From: Forficula auricularia | Taxonomy: Eukaryota; Arthropoda; Insecta; Dermaptera; Forficulidae | Assembly: GCA_024734495.1 (NCBI GenBank) | Contig: JALMQS010000102.1 | Span: forward strand, 10,201,140-10,265,139 | Direction of reading: 5' to 3' | Length of the DNA stretch: 64,000 nucleotides | In this document: piece after piece, positions 1-9,168 of the stretch | How positions within the stretch are numbered: position 1 is the first letter of the stretch | How the letters are laid out: every line of letters begins with the position of its first letter | Notes under the pieces: generated by a model | What the model was told of the DNA's origin: nothing | What the model saw: the letters and a program-made list of their open reading frames with translations, nothing else | Database searches by the model: none | Translations under genes and position numbers: made by a program

Positions 1-130
1 GGTAACTGTGTTGCCGCGATTTGACGATGGATTCTTATAGTACTCACCAAAATAAGACGAAAATGAAGAATACCATTTTTTGAGATTTCGCTTAGTTTTC
101 GAGATATCCAGTTTAAAAAATAGTGTTTTT

Positions 131-870
131 TAACCGACTTCAAAAAAGGAGGAGGTTCTCTATTCGACTGAATTTTTTTTTGTGTCTATGTTACCTCATA
201 TCTCCGCCAATTGTAACCGATTTTGAAAAAAAAATTGCATTGGGTTCAGTCTACTTTCCGATTGGTCCCATTTTTTTTCATAGGTATTAGACCTTTTTTG
301 TTAGGTTTGTTCAGGCCTAACTTCTTTGTTTATTAACCGATTTCGATGATTCTTTTTTTATTGGAAAGAGGTTATCTTAGGGATGGTGCCATATTAATTT
401 GGTCAAGTTCTGATTATATGATCACTATTAATAACATCACTAAAAGAGAAAAATTAAAATAATTTTTAAGAAAAAAATAAAAACCGACTTCAAAAAATTA
501 AATGCAACAAATAAAATACACTAAAAGGTATAAAATAATTATTATCTTATTTAGTTACAACTAAACAACGAAATATTAACATGAAATTACTTTTTGAAGA
601 CGGTGCCAAACATACCTTTTATGAATCGCACTCGACGGATCTTACTTAGTACGTTTGGTGGGTACGCTCGCTTATAGGTATGGTTTGTTTGGCACCGACT
701 TCAAAAAGTAATTTCATGTTAATATTTCGTAGTTTACTTGTAACTAAATAGTTTTAGTGTATTTTTTTAGTTGCATTTAATTTTTTGAAGTCGGTTTTTA
801 TTTTTTTCTTAAAAATTATTTTTTTGTATTTATTTTCTTTTATTTTTCATTTGTTTTTTTATTGAATCCA
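131..870 (+). repeat. Foldback repeat, GAAGTCGGTT family, copy 1
   Basis: Dispersed element bounded by ACCGACTTCAAAAA and its complement. It carries AACCGATTTCGATGATTC and a central foldback in which TTTTTGAAG(T/A)CGGTGCCAAA (590-612) faces TTTGGCACCGACTTCAAAAA (688-707). The same modules recur at 23255-24560, 41515-42762, 44200-45910 and in the second duplication copy. I see no ORF in it. It resembles a repeat type common in insect genomes; its transposon class is not clear from the sequence. Confidence 0.7.
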
Positions 871-1056
871 CGAAAACCATAGTATCATGGGTCTCGTGTG
901 GCGCCGCTATCTGACAAGGAGGGCTCAAATGTGACAGAATGTGACCCATGGGGAAGGGGCTGGTCTAAAAATTTTAAAATTTGTGTGACGTAATTTATGG
1001 ACGGCCCCTAATTTCACCGTCTTCAAAATACAAGTTTCCGTGAAAATAGGTATTCA
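871..1056. other. Unassigned spacer
   Basis: Mixed-composition DNA with a less AT-rich patch near 890-960. No ORF, hairpin or match to other repeats in the window was recognised. Confidence 0.3.
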
Positions 1057-1221
1057 CGAGGGGTGAACCGCGATTGGAATTAGGTGTACACCGTCTTTGG
1101 AATTATTTGGAATTACTTTGGAATTCATTAGATAATCTATTGTCATCTATTGTCTTCTACTTGGAAATGAAAGTGGATGTGGAAATAGGTGTACACGATT
1201 TTAGGTCGCGGTTCACCCCTC
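1057..1221 (+). mobile_element. MITE, GAGGGGTGAACCGCGA family, copy 1
   Basis: 165 bp element with terminal inverted repeats GAGGGGTGAACCGCGA and TCGCGGTTCACCCCTC. The interior repeats short TTGGAATTA and TTAGATAATC motifs. Related copies lie at 14709-14874 and 23826-23971. It is non-coding. An 8 bp target duplication is clear only at the third copy. Confidence 0.8.
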
Positions 1222-2159
1222 ACTTCATATGATTTTTCTTAGAGATTATGAGCATAGAAGATTTATTTTATATTTCATTTTTAATCATTCTACCATATTT
1301 GAGAAAATTAATTTAAATACGAATGTGAATTGAAAAATAATTTAATTTACTGATTACTTATACCATATGTATAGTAAATAATAGACTAAATTTGAAAACT
1401 GTGAAAAATCCTTTTACTCTGAATTATTTATTTATTTATTAATAAATTGTAGGTACATAGGTCTGATATTAGTTCCATTAATTGATTTTTTTTTATAATG
1501 ATAATGAATTATCTATATTATTATGTCTTGGGTATTAAGAATTTCTAGAAATACTTAAAATAAATTTTTTTACTTTAATTTTACATTTAGATTAAAGAGC
1601 AAGTTTTTTGTTCATTCAATATTCGCTGGTATATATTTTTATAAAAGAATAAAAAAATGCTTGAATTAGTTTACGAAATAAAAAAATGTAAGTAAATTAA
1701 TTTATTATTTATATTTAAGTGATTAAAATAATATATGGAGGAAAGGTGAAAACTTTTTCAAATTTTTTTCATATGTTTCAGTGATTTGATTTTTTTTTTT
1801 TTTTTTTTGTAAGCCAACGATTTGAACTAGAAAGGTGAAACTTGATAGAGTTGGCTTCAGATATTATTATTAATTTATTTTTTTGTAATTGTTGCATCAG
1901 AACTAACTTTCTAGGAGTTTCAGTTCTTGAATTATCCATTATCAGGCAAACACACAGAGATGACACGAACAGAAAAAAAATCGAATCTTAGATGGGGAGC
2001 TTTTGATCGGTTCTAGCTAGTGAGTTAAATAAAATTTGACCTCAAAGTGTAGATTTATAAGGAATATGTACCTTTGTATCTACCACGTTTCAGGTTTCTA
2101 GCTAAAACTCTTCACTAATATAGATTCTACACAGTATTAATTAATAATTAGTAGAGATT
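1222..2159. other. AT-rich non-coding stretch
   Basis: Very AT-rich sequence with a poly-T run near 1790-1808. The single short minus-strand ORF runs through the homopolymer and has no protein-like composition. Nothing else was recognised. Confidence 0.4.
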
Positions 2160-2465
2160 GTGGTGTTGGTGCAAGGTGAAACATCTTTAATAAAGATAAG
2201 AGTACATAAATATTATATTTAAAATTCATTTACTATGAGTTAAGGATTCTTGGTCACTTGTTTCACATTAAAATTAAAAAATTAAAAGATGTAAAATTTT
2301 TTTCAATATATATATTTCGGGCAATCAACCCATCTTCAGAAAGTACAGAAAATAACTCAGTTATTTTTATTTAAGTTGATAGCCCGAAATATATATAATG
2401 AAAAAAATTTTACATCTTTTAATTTTTTAAATTTTAATGTGAAACAAGTGACCAAGAATCCTTAC

Positions 2466-3236
2466 TTTTTTTTTTTTTTTTTTTTTTTATGTTAATGATG
2501 AGAGAAGGAGTTACACCAAAAAAGGTGCAACCCCTAAAGGCCTGGGTTGGCCCCTCCATCGTGAAAAGAAGAAGAAATAATTTTATGGGTTGGGCGGGGG
2601 TCGAAGGTATCTGTGGATACGGGTCTTAAATAGCTGAAGGTTATAAGTCGCGGGAAAGATGGTGGCAGGGAGCGAATTCCAGTCTCTGGAGGTCAAAGGG
2701 ATAAAAGAGTTGGCGAAAGCGCTTGTTCGAATTTTATCCAATTTGACAGCGAAGGGGTGCTGAGCGTTAGAAAACCGCGTGTTTCGCGTAAAGAGGGCAT
2801 TAGGGGGGATAATTGATTTCAGCTCGACTGAACAGACACCGTGATAGTATCTGTAGTACAGGGAAAGGTCAGAAACGGTTCTTCGGTGAGCCAGGGAGTC
2901 GAGTGAGTTGGTTAGAGCCGGTTCTCCTATTAGTTTAATTGCTCGCTTCTGAATTGCATCCAGTGTGGCAAGAGAATGCTTGGAGGCACCCCTCCACAGA
3001 TGAGAGCCATATTCGAGACAGGGACGAATTTGAGCCTTATACAGCATAAGAAGTTGACTGGGAGTATAACAGCGTCTAGACCTAAATAGGAGACCAAGCT
3101 TGCGCGCTGCAGCTTTAGCAGTGGTTGAGATATGGTCATTCCATGAAAGGTCAGACCCTAGAGTTACGCCTAGCATTGAAATTTTATCCCTGAATTCTAG
3201 TGAGTTTGAGTCGAATGATATGTTTGGGAGGTGCTG
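2466..3236 (-). mobile_element. 5'-truncated non-LTR retrotransposon (LINE-A)
   Basis: Minus-strand LINE tail with a poly-A track (poly-T on + at 2466-2488), a 3' UTR at about 2490-2582 and coding sequence up to the truncation point at 3236. It sits inside the right arm of a palindrome whose intact relative is at 41.8 kb. Its 3' UTR (TCACGATGGAGGGGCC, GGCCTTTAGGGG, TGGTGTAACTCC) closely matches the tail of the SINE at 8724-9100. Confidence 0.85.
2583..3236 (-). pseudogene. LINE reverse-transcriptase polyprotein, C-terminal fragment
   Basis: About 217 codons open through the 5' truncation; the first internal Met is at 3176. Motifs include SMLGVTL, ISTTAKAAARKLG, YKAQIRPCLEYGSHLW, LDAIQKRAIKLI, LAHRRTVSDLSLYYRYYHG and SRDWNSLPATIFP. 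This arrangement is typical of the region downstream of the reverse transcriptase in Jockey/CR1-like LINEs. The catalytic reverse-transcriptase motifs and the endonuclease lie upstream and are missing, so this copy cannot retrotranspose. A closely related fragment is at 28659-29318 (+). Confidence 0.85.
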
Positions 3237-3314
3237 ATAGTAAATGAATATTACATATAATATTTATTTTCTCTTATCTTTACAGTATTAATTTTTTTTT
3301 CTCATTTTATAATA

Positions 3315-4016
3315 GGTCATATAAAAAGTATCCGCGGGTTTTTTGGTAAATTTTAGAACAAAAAATTTTTTGAAAATCAATTTTAATCAAGTACATATTG
3401 ACCATTATTTTCTATGACCTTTTGCTATTTTTTGGGCAGCTTCATAATTCCATCGCTGTAAAACTTCTGTGGTTTATCGTCGAAAAACTTGGCCAAGTGA
3501 TTTTCAGCGGCGCTTTGGTCGGACAATTTTTTACCATCAAGAGAGTTTTTCAGAGACCGAAACAAATGGTAGTCAGACGGTGCAGCAAGGTCCGGGCTAT
3601 ACGGTGGATTCATCAAAACATCCCAACCAAGTTCAGTCAATTTGTTCCGAGATGGTGGGCGGCATCAAAGATGTGTGGGCGGCCACACATCTTTGATGAC
3701 TCGGAACAAATTGACGGAACTTGGTTGGGAAGTTTTGATGAATCCACCGTATAGCCCGGACCTTCCTTGCACCGTCTGACTACCATTTATTTCGGTCTCT
3801 GCAAAACTGACCGAAGCGCCGCTGATATTCACTTGGCCAAGTTTTTCGACGATAAATCACAGAAGCTCTACACCGATGGAATTATGAATCTACCCAAAAA
3901 ATGGCAAAAGATCATAGATAATAATAGCCAATATGTACTTAATTAAAATTGATTTTCAATAAAGAAATTTTTGTTCTAAAATTTACCAAAAAACTGGGGA
4001 TACTTTTTATATGACA
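3315..4016. mobile_element. Palindromic mariner derivative (head-to-head 3' halves)
   Basis: Two copies of the same mariner 3' end in inverted orientation, meeting near 3683. Both outer ends carry the same terminal repeat (TCATATAAAAAGTATCC, then TTTTTTGGTAAATTTTAGAA). Each arm encodes the end of a mariner transposase: in the left arm (3425-3640, minus strand) MNPPYSPDL, SDYHLFRSL and KFYSDGIMKLPKK, and the same motifs frameshifted in the right arm. There is no N-terminal DNA-binding domain and no first catalytic Asp. TA dinucleotides flank the element. Confidence 0.8.
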
Positions 4017-4557
4017 TTATATATCGTAATTTTACAATATTTTCAATAAACGCCCAGAAATTAGGGTTTTTTATAGGGATAAATTAAAATTTGAAAAATT
4101 CAAAGAACAAGACAAGACCCAGAAATACTTACATTTTATAAAAGTGGCTTATAATTAAAATGGATACTATTTATTATACCTACTACCGAAAATAGATTTT
4201 TTTCCCTCTTTGAAATAATTTCCTATAGGTCATTTTTTTAGGTAGGGGCCAAGGAGGAAATAAAATTGTAAAAATATTTCTAAACTCAAATTGATGTTAA
4301 TTTATAAACAAAAAAAAAAAAAAAAAGATAAAAATTCATACTTTTTAGCGACTCTTGTAGTTTTTATATTATTTTAGGAATGTATTTTTTCAGAAGAGCG
4401 AATTTTTTTTAATCATAATTTTATAAAAATAATTCAAGTATTAATTAATATAAAAATATTGAAATAAAATTATATTAAATAAAAGTTACTGATGCCTTTT
4501 TTATGTGACACGAAATTTCATTGAAATTAACAGATAACCCAGGTCATTCTTAAGACT

Positions 4558-4560
<3 letters not shown>
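4017..4560. other. AT-rich non-coding stretch
   Basis: Low-complexity AT-rich DNA with a poly-A run near 4308-4326. No coding or repeat signal was recognised. Confidence 0.4.

Positions 4561-4624
<64 letters not shown>
4561..4624. repeat. (AT)n microsatellite
   Basis: An uninterrupted alternating AT tract of about 62 bp. The minus-strand ORF across it is an Ile-Tyr artefact. Confidence 0.95.
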
Positions 4625-4626
<2 letters not shown>

Positions 4627-5095
4627 AGACAGGTTCGTAGATATGAATAAAGAACCAATCAATCTACAGTAGTTGTTAGTGTTACAGTTTGACAAAAATT
4701 CTTTGTATAATAATAATAAAAAAATTACATTTATACAAGGTGTCTTTCACAAATATATTTTAAGTTTTATCTCTCTCTCTCTATCTATATATCTATATAT
4801 AGTACCTGGAACACCGAGCGATGCCCGGTAATTTTTTGTTTCAGTTAAAAGAAATATATTAATATTATTTTTCATTTTAAATTCAGATAAAAAGGTTGAT
4901 TTTTAATCGAAGCCAAAATAAAATGAAATTTAATTTATATTTTTGCTAACGTTTACACTCGCTATGGCCATCATCAGATCAAGATGTATCAATGGCCACA
5001 ATGTTTTGAATGTAATTTAAATTAAACATAATATATAGGTTAAAAATAAAATGAGAAGTCTTCTGTTTTTTAAATAAAATAATTTTTAATTATTT

Positions 5096-5139
5096 CTAGA
5101 GACTATAGTTTCGAAGGCATTGCCTTCATCATCAGTCTA
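5096..5139 (-). ncRNA. Hammerhead-ribozyme-like motif (HH1)
   Basis: Minus strand reads TAGA-CTGATGA-T-GAAGGC-AAT-GCCTTC-GAAAC-TATA-GTC-TCTA. Stem I is UAGA/UCUA. Stem II is a perfect 6 bp hairpin. A minimal stem III (AC/GU, loop UAUA) precedes the GUC cleavage triplet. One unpaired base separates the CUGAUGA box from stem II, which departs from the canonical core, so activity is uncertain. Confidence 0.6.
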
Positions 5140-5275
5140 TCACAAATATTTCAAATTAGTTACAAATTAAGATTTATACATTGAAAATTTTGAACATGAA
5201 GAAAAAGACATTATATATTTTTCAAAATTTTCAATGTATAAATCTTAATTTGTAACTAATTTGAAATATTTGTGA

Positions 5276-5318
5276 TAGACTGATGATGAAGGCAATGCCT
5301 TCGAAACTATAGTCTCTA
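5276..5318 (+). ncRNA. Hammerhead-ribozyme-like motif (HH2)
   Basis: Exact inverted counterpart of HH1, with the same boxes and stems (CTGATGA at 5280-5286, GAAAC at 5303-5307, GTC at 5312-5314). It has the same single unpaired base before stem II. Two short type I-like motifs facing each other fit the inverted terminal repeats seen elsewhere in this window. Confidence 0.6.
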
Positions 5319-5865
5319 GAAATAATTAAAAATTATTTTATTTAAAAAACAGAAGACTCTCTCATTTTATTTTTAACCTAAAATAAAAACAATTCTGTTA
5401 CCATCGACAGTGAAATCTTTTATTCAACTAATAATATATAGGTTTTTTCGTTGACCCTTTTAAATCCTGAAGAAGGGGGTACGATCCTTCGAATTGTTGG
5501 ATTTTTTAAGAGAATGAAATTGATATTCTATTAAATTATTTTATAGAAAAAATACCTTTAATCAATGAAATTGGCAAATTCGAATATATAATAATATTTG
5601 TAATGATCTATTAGTGAAAATTAAAATAAAAATACCAATTAATTTTATTAAAAGAAAATTGAATAGAAATGTAATTATACATTTTTATCGAGAAAATCAT
5701 CACCTGTGAATAATTATTTCAATTAACAAAAAACCCATCAAAAACATTTTAGCCGAAGATGACACCGTGACAGAAATAGAAATGTCAACACAAAAACCCC
5801 TTAACCCGTGAATTTCATCCAAATCGTTAGAGCCGTTTTTGAGAAACCGATTATATATATATAAA

Positions 5866-6470
5866 TTTACTACAATTCGCATCTGTCTGATTCTTTGGGG
5901 AATCGAAACAGATGAATTTTGTTCAGATATTCAATAACAAATTTTATTTAGAATGTTTATATGTTAACATTAGATGAACACGAAAGTTAAAACTTTTATT
6001 CGGTCACTGCCCTATTTTGGTGCAATTGGGACCAGACTCGTTTTGATAGTGAACCAAGAGTTGAAAAAAAGATACAGGACCCAGCCGGGAATGATCCGAT
6101 ATCTTTATTATTGAATATATGAACAAAATTCATCTGTTTCGATTCCCCAAAGAATCAGACAGATGCGAATTGTAGTAAATTTATAACAACCATACTATTA
6201 GGAAAATAGGAGAATGCGCGGCTGAGCTAAAGAGTTGAATATATATATAGGATTTGATTATAGGATCTAGTCAGGGGATCCATCGCCTAAATGGAGAAGG
6301 CATCTGCGGGCTTAACGCGGAAGATGTCGGATCATACCTGGCTGGGTCCTGTATCTTTTTTCAACTCTTGGTTCACTATCAAAACGAGCCTGGTCCCAAT
6401 TGCACCAAAATAGGGCAGTGACCGGATAAAAGTTTTAACTTTCGCTTTCATCTAATGTTAACATATATAT
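5866..6470. repeat. Interleaved inverted repeats (A-B-A'-B')
   Basis: Arm A (about 5870-5938, with ATTCGCATCTGTCTGATTC) pairs with A' at about 6111-6180. Arm B (about 5956-6098, with CAAGAGTTGAAAAAAAGATA) pairs with B' at about 6339-6467. B lies inside the A/A' pair while B' lies outside it, so the pairs cross rather than nest. No ORF. The only ungrouped part is the roughly 160 bp between A' and B'. Confidence 0.7.
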
Positions 6471-6556
6471 ATTAGGGTGGGTCAAAAAAATTTTTTTTTA
6501 CAAGTGACACGGAAAAATGGGTTACTAGACACCTTAAACAAATTCTTTCTAAATAT

Positions 6557-7244
6557 GAGCTCTTAATTTTAATAAGAAGATCCTCCGCATCGCAGTTTTT
6601 TATTTTTTCTCAGTCCAATAGAAAAAAATTCATACCTCATCATTAATTGATTGTACAGAAAAATGTTCTTGAAGACTTTCGTAGAAAATTTAATGATCTA
6701 CAAAAAAGGTACCTTATATTTTTTTCCGTAAACCTCACCATTTGAAAGATATTGAAGATTTAAGTTTGATTATTTTAAGACAAATTTCATTTTTGTTTAT
6801 GAATTTCATAACTCAACAATAAATGGCTATTATAAAATTCGCAATACAAATTTTGTACTGAAGTTTGATGATGAATATCTTTTGAACGTTTAATTTAATC
6901 GCCAAAACATAAGACACCCTTTTTATAGAGCAGTTGATTTCCTATAAAAATTTGTATTGCGAATTTTACAATGGCCATTTATTGTTGAGTTATGAAATTC
7001 ATAAACAAAAATGAAATTTGTCTTAAAATAATCAAACTTAAATCTTCAATATCTTTCAAATGGTGAGGTTTACGGAAAAAATATAAGATACCTTTTTTGT
7101 AGAGCATTAAATTTCCTACGAAATTCTTCGAGAACATTTTTCTGTACAATCAATTAATGATGAGGTATGAATTTTTTTCTATTGGACTGAGAAAAAAATA
7201 AAAAACTGCGATGCGGAGGATCTTCTTATTAAAATTAAGAGCTC
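6557..7244. repeat. Long inverted repeat, about 297 bp arms
   Basis: The left arm (6557-6853, starting GAGCTCTTAATTTTAATAAG) is the reverse complement of 6948-7244 with few mismatches. The spacer is about 94 bp. No ORF. If transcribed it would form a nearly 300 bp duplex RNA. Confidence 0.85.
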
Positions 7245-7312
7245 ACACACTCTTTAATTGTCTCCTTCAATATATAAAAATTCTGCTACTCTCGGCAAAA
7301 AAAACTTTCAAT
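7243..7312 (-). repeat. PLE-type terminal repeat fragment
   Basis: CTCTTTAATTGTCTCCTTCA, then CTGCTACTCTCGGC and AACTTTCAATTTAA, match the outer end of the elements at 26433-27700, 40732-40992 and 49199-49316. The hammerhead portion is absent here. A shorter fragment of the same end lies near 28488-28525. Confidence 0.6.
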
Positions 7313-7337
7313 TTAATAGTAATTTATTATTATTTTT

Positions 7338-7375
7338 AAATAATATTTCACCAAGAACCAACACCAAGTTCATGG
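7338..7375 (-). repeat. Core of the GTGTTGG/GTGAAACAT family
   Basis: Minus strand reads AACTTGGTGTTGGTTCTTGG then TGAAATATT. It lies just before the hairpin at 7405-7577, as the same core does at other palindromes in this window. Confidence 0.5.
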
Positions 7376-7404
7376 CAATCAGTGATAAATTATATTTAAA
7401 AAAA

Positions 7405-7577
7405 CAAACTAAAAAACACTCTTCTAAATAGTACAAAATAATGTAATATTTAATCAAAAAGCGTGGGGCGCAGAAACATGTACTTTTAATTAATTTCGAC
7501 AAAGTGCCCCACGCTTTTTGATTAAGTATTACATTATTTTGTATTTTTTAGAAGCGTGTTTTTTAGTTTTTTTAAAA
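7405..7577. repeat. Hairpin repeat, copy 1
   Basis: A palindrome with arms around AATCAAAAAGCGTGGGGC and GCCCCACGCTTTTTGATT. The arms extend outward through ACATTATTTTGTA to AAAAAACAC. An almost identical hairpin is at 12140-12316. It forms one end of the large inverted duplication described separately. Confidence 0.8.
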
Positions 7578-8097
7578 TACTACTATAATTTATTTTTTTA
7601 CTTTTTAGTCTTAATTATTTTTATAGAGAAAAGTTTGCGGAATTTAACAGAACAAAAGTCACATTGATACATAAATAGATATATACAAACAGGTGAATAT
7701 TAAGCGTGTAAAAATACAAGTGCTTTTAAACTTTTTCATTGACACTTTAAGGCCCAGCTGTATGTCGGTTTGTAAAGTCTTTGTAAAAGTTGACAAGGGT
7801 AAAACGTTACAATTCACCTTGTGCTCTGCCGGATGGCCAATCATATGACACGTACGTTCATCTGATTGGCCATCCCGACGGGCACAATGTGAATTGTAAC
7901 GTTTTACCCTTTGTCAACTTTTACAAAGACTTTACCAATCGACATACAGCTGGCCCTAAAACATTGAAGAAGGAGGAAAAATCCACTAAGCGTCGTTTTT
8001 TAAAAGAATGAAAATGAAATTGCTATAAATAATTTTATTCGAAATTTGATATTTTCATTTTATGTGGACTTCCTCTCTATCAAATTTCTATTGTAAT

Positions 8098-8382
8098 TAA
8101 GGGCGGATCCAGGGGGGGGGTGCGACCGCCCAATAGAGGCCCGTGCCTGGCGGGAGTGCAACACGTGCGTCGCACGCAGAGGCCAAAAAACGGCAGCCAA
8201 ATCGACAGGGAATTTATAACAATCTTTTTTATTTTAATGAACTTAAAATATGAGATATGAAATTTGTAAAAAAAAAATTATTTTTTTAAAAAATTTTAAA
8301 ATTGAAAATAAAGTTCTACGTGTGTGTGTGGGGGGCGGCGTCTCCCCCCCCCCCCCATAAAAAATTCCTGGATCCGCCCTTG
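8098..8382. mobile_element. hAT-type MITE with 8 bp target duplication
   Basis: 285 bp element with terminal inverted repeats AAGGGCGGATCCAGG and CCTGGATCCGCCCTT, flanked by the 8 bp duplication ATTGTAAT (8090-8097 and 8383-8390). Eight-base duplications and a GGGCGGATC-type end fit the hAT superfamily. The inside has G and C homopolymers (8112-8119 and 8343-8356) and no transposase. Confidence 0.85.
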
Positions 8383-8500
8383 ATTGTAATGTATCTATAA
8401 CTATATCTCCAAGAAAATACTTCGGATGTTATATATAAAATTTAAAAATAGAAATAAGTAGGTTAAAATGAAAGGCGATCCATAAATTATTTAAATTTTA

Positions 8501-8553
8501 TTCAATTTCCGACGTTTCGGAGACTTTTGTCTGTTCTTCTTCAGGGTATTGAA
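8501..8553 (-). ncRNA. Hammerhead-ribozyme-like motif (HH3)
   Basis: Minus strand has CTGAAGA, a partly paired stem II, then GAAAC-GTC. Stem I is CC/GG plus TTCAAT/ATTGAA around a small internal loop. GAAACGUC leaves no loop for stem III, so a monomer could not fold canonically. The self-complementary ACGU could pair between two molecules. Confidence 0.5.
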
Positions 8554-8723
8554 TAGTTATTGATGGGTGAGTATAACTCGGTTCCCATTTGTCTCTCCTT
8601 TCAGTGATAGCAACAATATTACAAGCTTTTCCAACATTATACCATAAGTGTACTTGGTTACACGATAGCAACAATATTGTAATATTGTTGCTATCACTGA
8701 AAGGAGAGACAAATGGGAACCGT

Positions 8724-9100
8724 CCGCCTCCGTGGTCTAATGGTCAGAGTAACTGACTGGCAACCCGGAGGTCTCCGGTTCGATTCCCGGCTATACCCAG
8801 ACATTTTTTCTGGGTATAGTAAAGGTCTGGTAAAGTATAGGGTCTGGTAATAAAAATTAAGTGGTAAATAAATTTAACCGAATTTATCGCGCGGAGAATT
8901 TACCACTGCTCGAAGCCCCTAAAACCTTAGTAAATTGGATATTGAATTGTATCTAAGTTTCTGAGATTGGCTCGTGATCCCGGCTTCTTTTCCTTCTGCT
9001 CTGTTCTTTTCACGATGGAGGGGCCAGCCCATACTGGCCTTTAGGGGATCCACCTTCTGGTGTATCTCCTTCTCACATCAATATCATTAAAAAAAACCAA
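8724..9100 (+). mobile_element. tRNA-derived SINE with LINE-A tail
   Basis: The 5' tRNA-like head has A-box TGGTCTAATGG (8734-8744) and B-box GGTTCGATTCC (about 8778-8788). The body repeats GGGTATAG and GGTCTGGTA. The 3' tail (TCACGATGGAGGGGCCAGCC, TGGCCTTTAGGGG, TGGTGTATCTCCTTCTCACA, poly-A) is nearly the same as the LINE-A 3' UTR at 2490-2575. It is inserted in GGGAACCGAGTTATA, whose intact form is at about 11430-11446. Confidence 0.85.
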
Positions 9101-9120
9101 AAAAAAACCGAGTTATACTA

Positions 9121-9168
9121 TTCAATACCCTGAAGAAGGAGAGAAAAAAGAAACGTCGGAAATTGAAT
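9121..9168 (+). ncRNA. Degenerate hammerhead-like motif (HH4)
   Basis: TTCAATACC-CTGAAGA and GAAAC-GTC-GGAAATTGAA are intact, but the 3' strand of stem II (TCTCC in sister copies) is lost. Likely inactive. It is followed by the shared tail ATTTATGGACTGCCTTTCAT. Confidence 0.5.

Larger units (their letters stand above)
2160..3290. repeat. Palindromic element of the GTGTTGG/GTGAAACAT family, split by a LINE
   Basis: Begins with the conserved core GTGTTGG..AAGGTGAAACAT (2163-2184). A palindrome follows whose left arm (about 2190-2325) pairs with a right arm at about 2370-2465. The right arm resumes at 3236 (TAGTAAATGAAT to CTCTTATCTTTA) because a LINE is inserted inside it. A near-identical palindrome without the LINE lies at 41700-41965, which confirms the uninterrupted order. 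Confidence 0.75.
5050..5372. repeat. Palindrome carrying two opposed hammerhead-like motifs
   Basis: The left arm (about 5050-5200) and right arm (about 5228-5372) are near-perfect reverse complements ending in AAATGAGAAGTCTTCTGTTT and its complement. Each arm contains one CTGATGA...GAAAC motif in opposite orientation. Inverted terminal arms of this kind recur at 26433-27700, 40732-40992 and 46838-47318. Confidence 0.8.
4795..5868 (+). repeat. Dispersed element with CGAGCGATGCCCGGTAA end
   Basis: Left end in a TATATAG microsatellite followed by GTACCTGGAACACCGAGCGA and TGCCCGGTAA. Right end is AATCGTTAGAGCCGTTTTTG followed by GAGAAACCGATTATATATA, again in a TA tract. An inverted relative with a CATCGCTCGGCGGCTCCAG end lies at about 26800-27525. 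A palindrome with ribozyme-like motifs (5050-5372) is nested inside. No ORF is supported. The class is not identified. Confidence 0.5.
7612..8625 (-). repeat. Left arm of a 1 kb inverted duplication
   Basis: Reverse complement of about 11390-12115. Shared landmarks are GTTTGCGGAATTTAACAG, ATATATACAAACAGGTGAAT, an inner hairpin with GGATGGCCAATCA, ATTTTCTTGGAG-type sequence, the hammerhead-like end near 8501-8553 and TTGCTATCACTGAAAGG. A hAT-type MITE (8098-8382) interrupts this arm only, so it inserted after the duplication or in only one source copy. Confidence 0.8.

Noticed and set aside
4501..4695. 64-residue minus-strand ORF with Ile-Tyr repeats
   Set aside because: It is the translation of the (AT)n microsatellite.
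4960..4992. Hammerhead-like CTGATGATGGCC on the minus strand
   Set aside because: CTGATGA is present, but no GAAA box or closing stem follows; at most a decayed relative.
8727..8800. tRNA gene
   Set aside because: A- and B-boxes are present, but the cloverleaf is incomplete and a LINE-type tail follows, so it is a SINE head. The same applies to 13620, 17320, 23365, 25490 and 44950.
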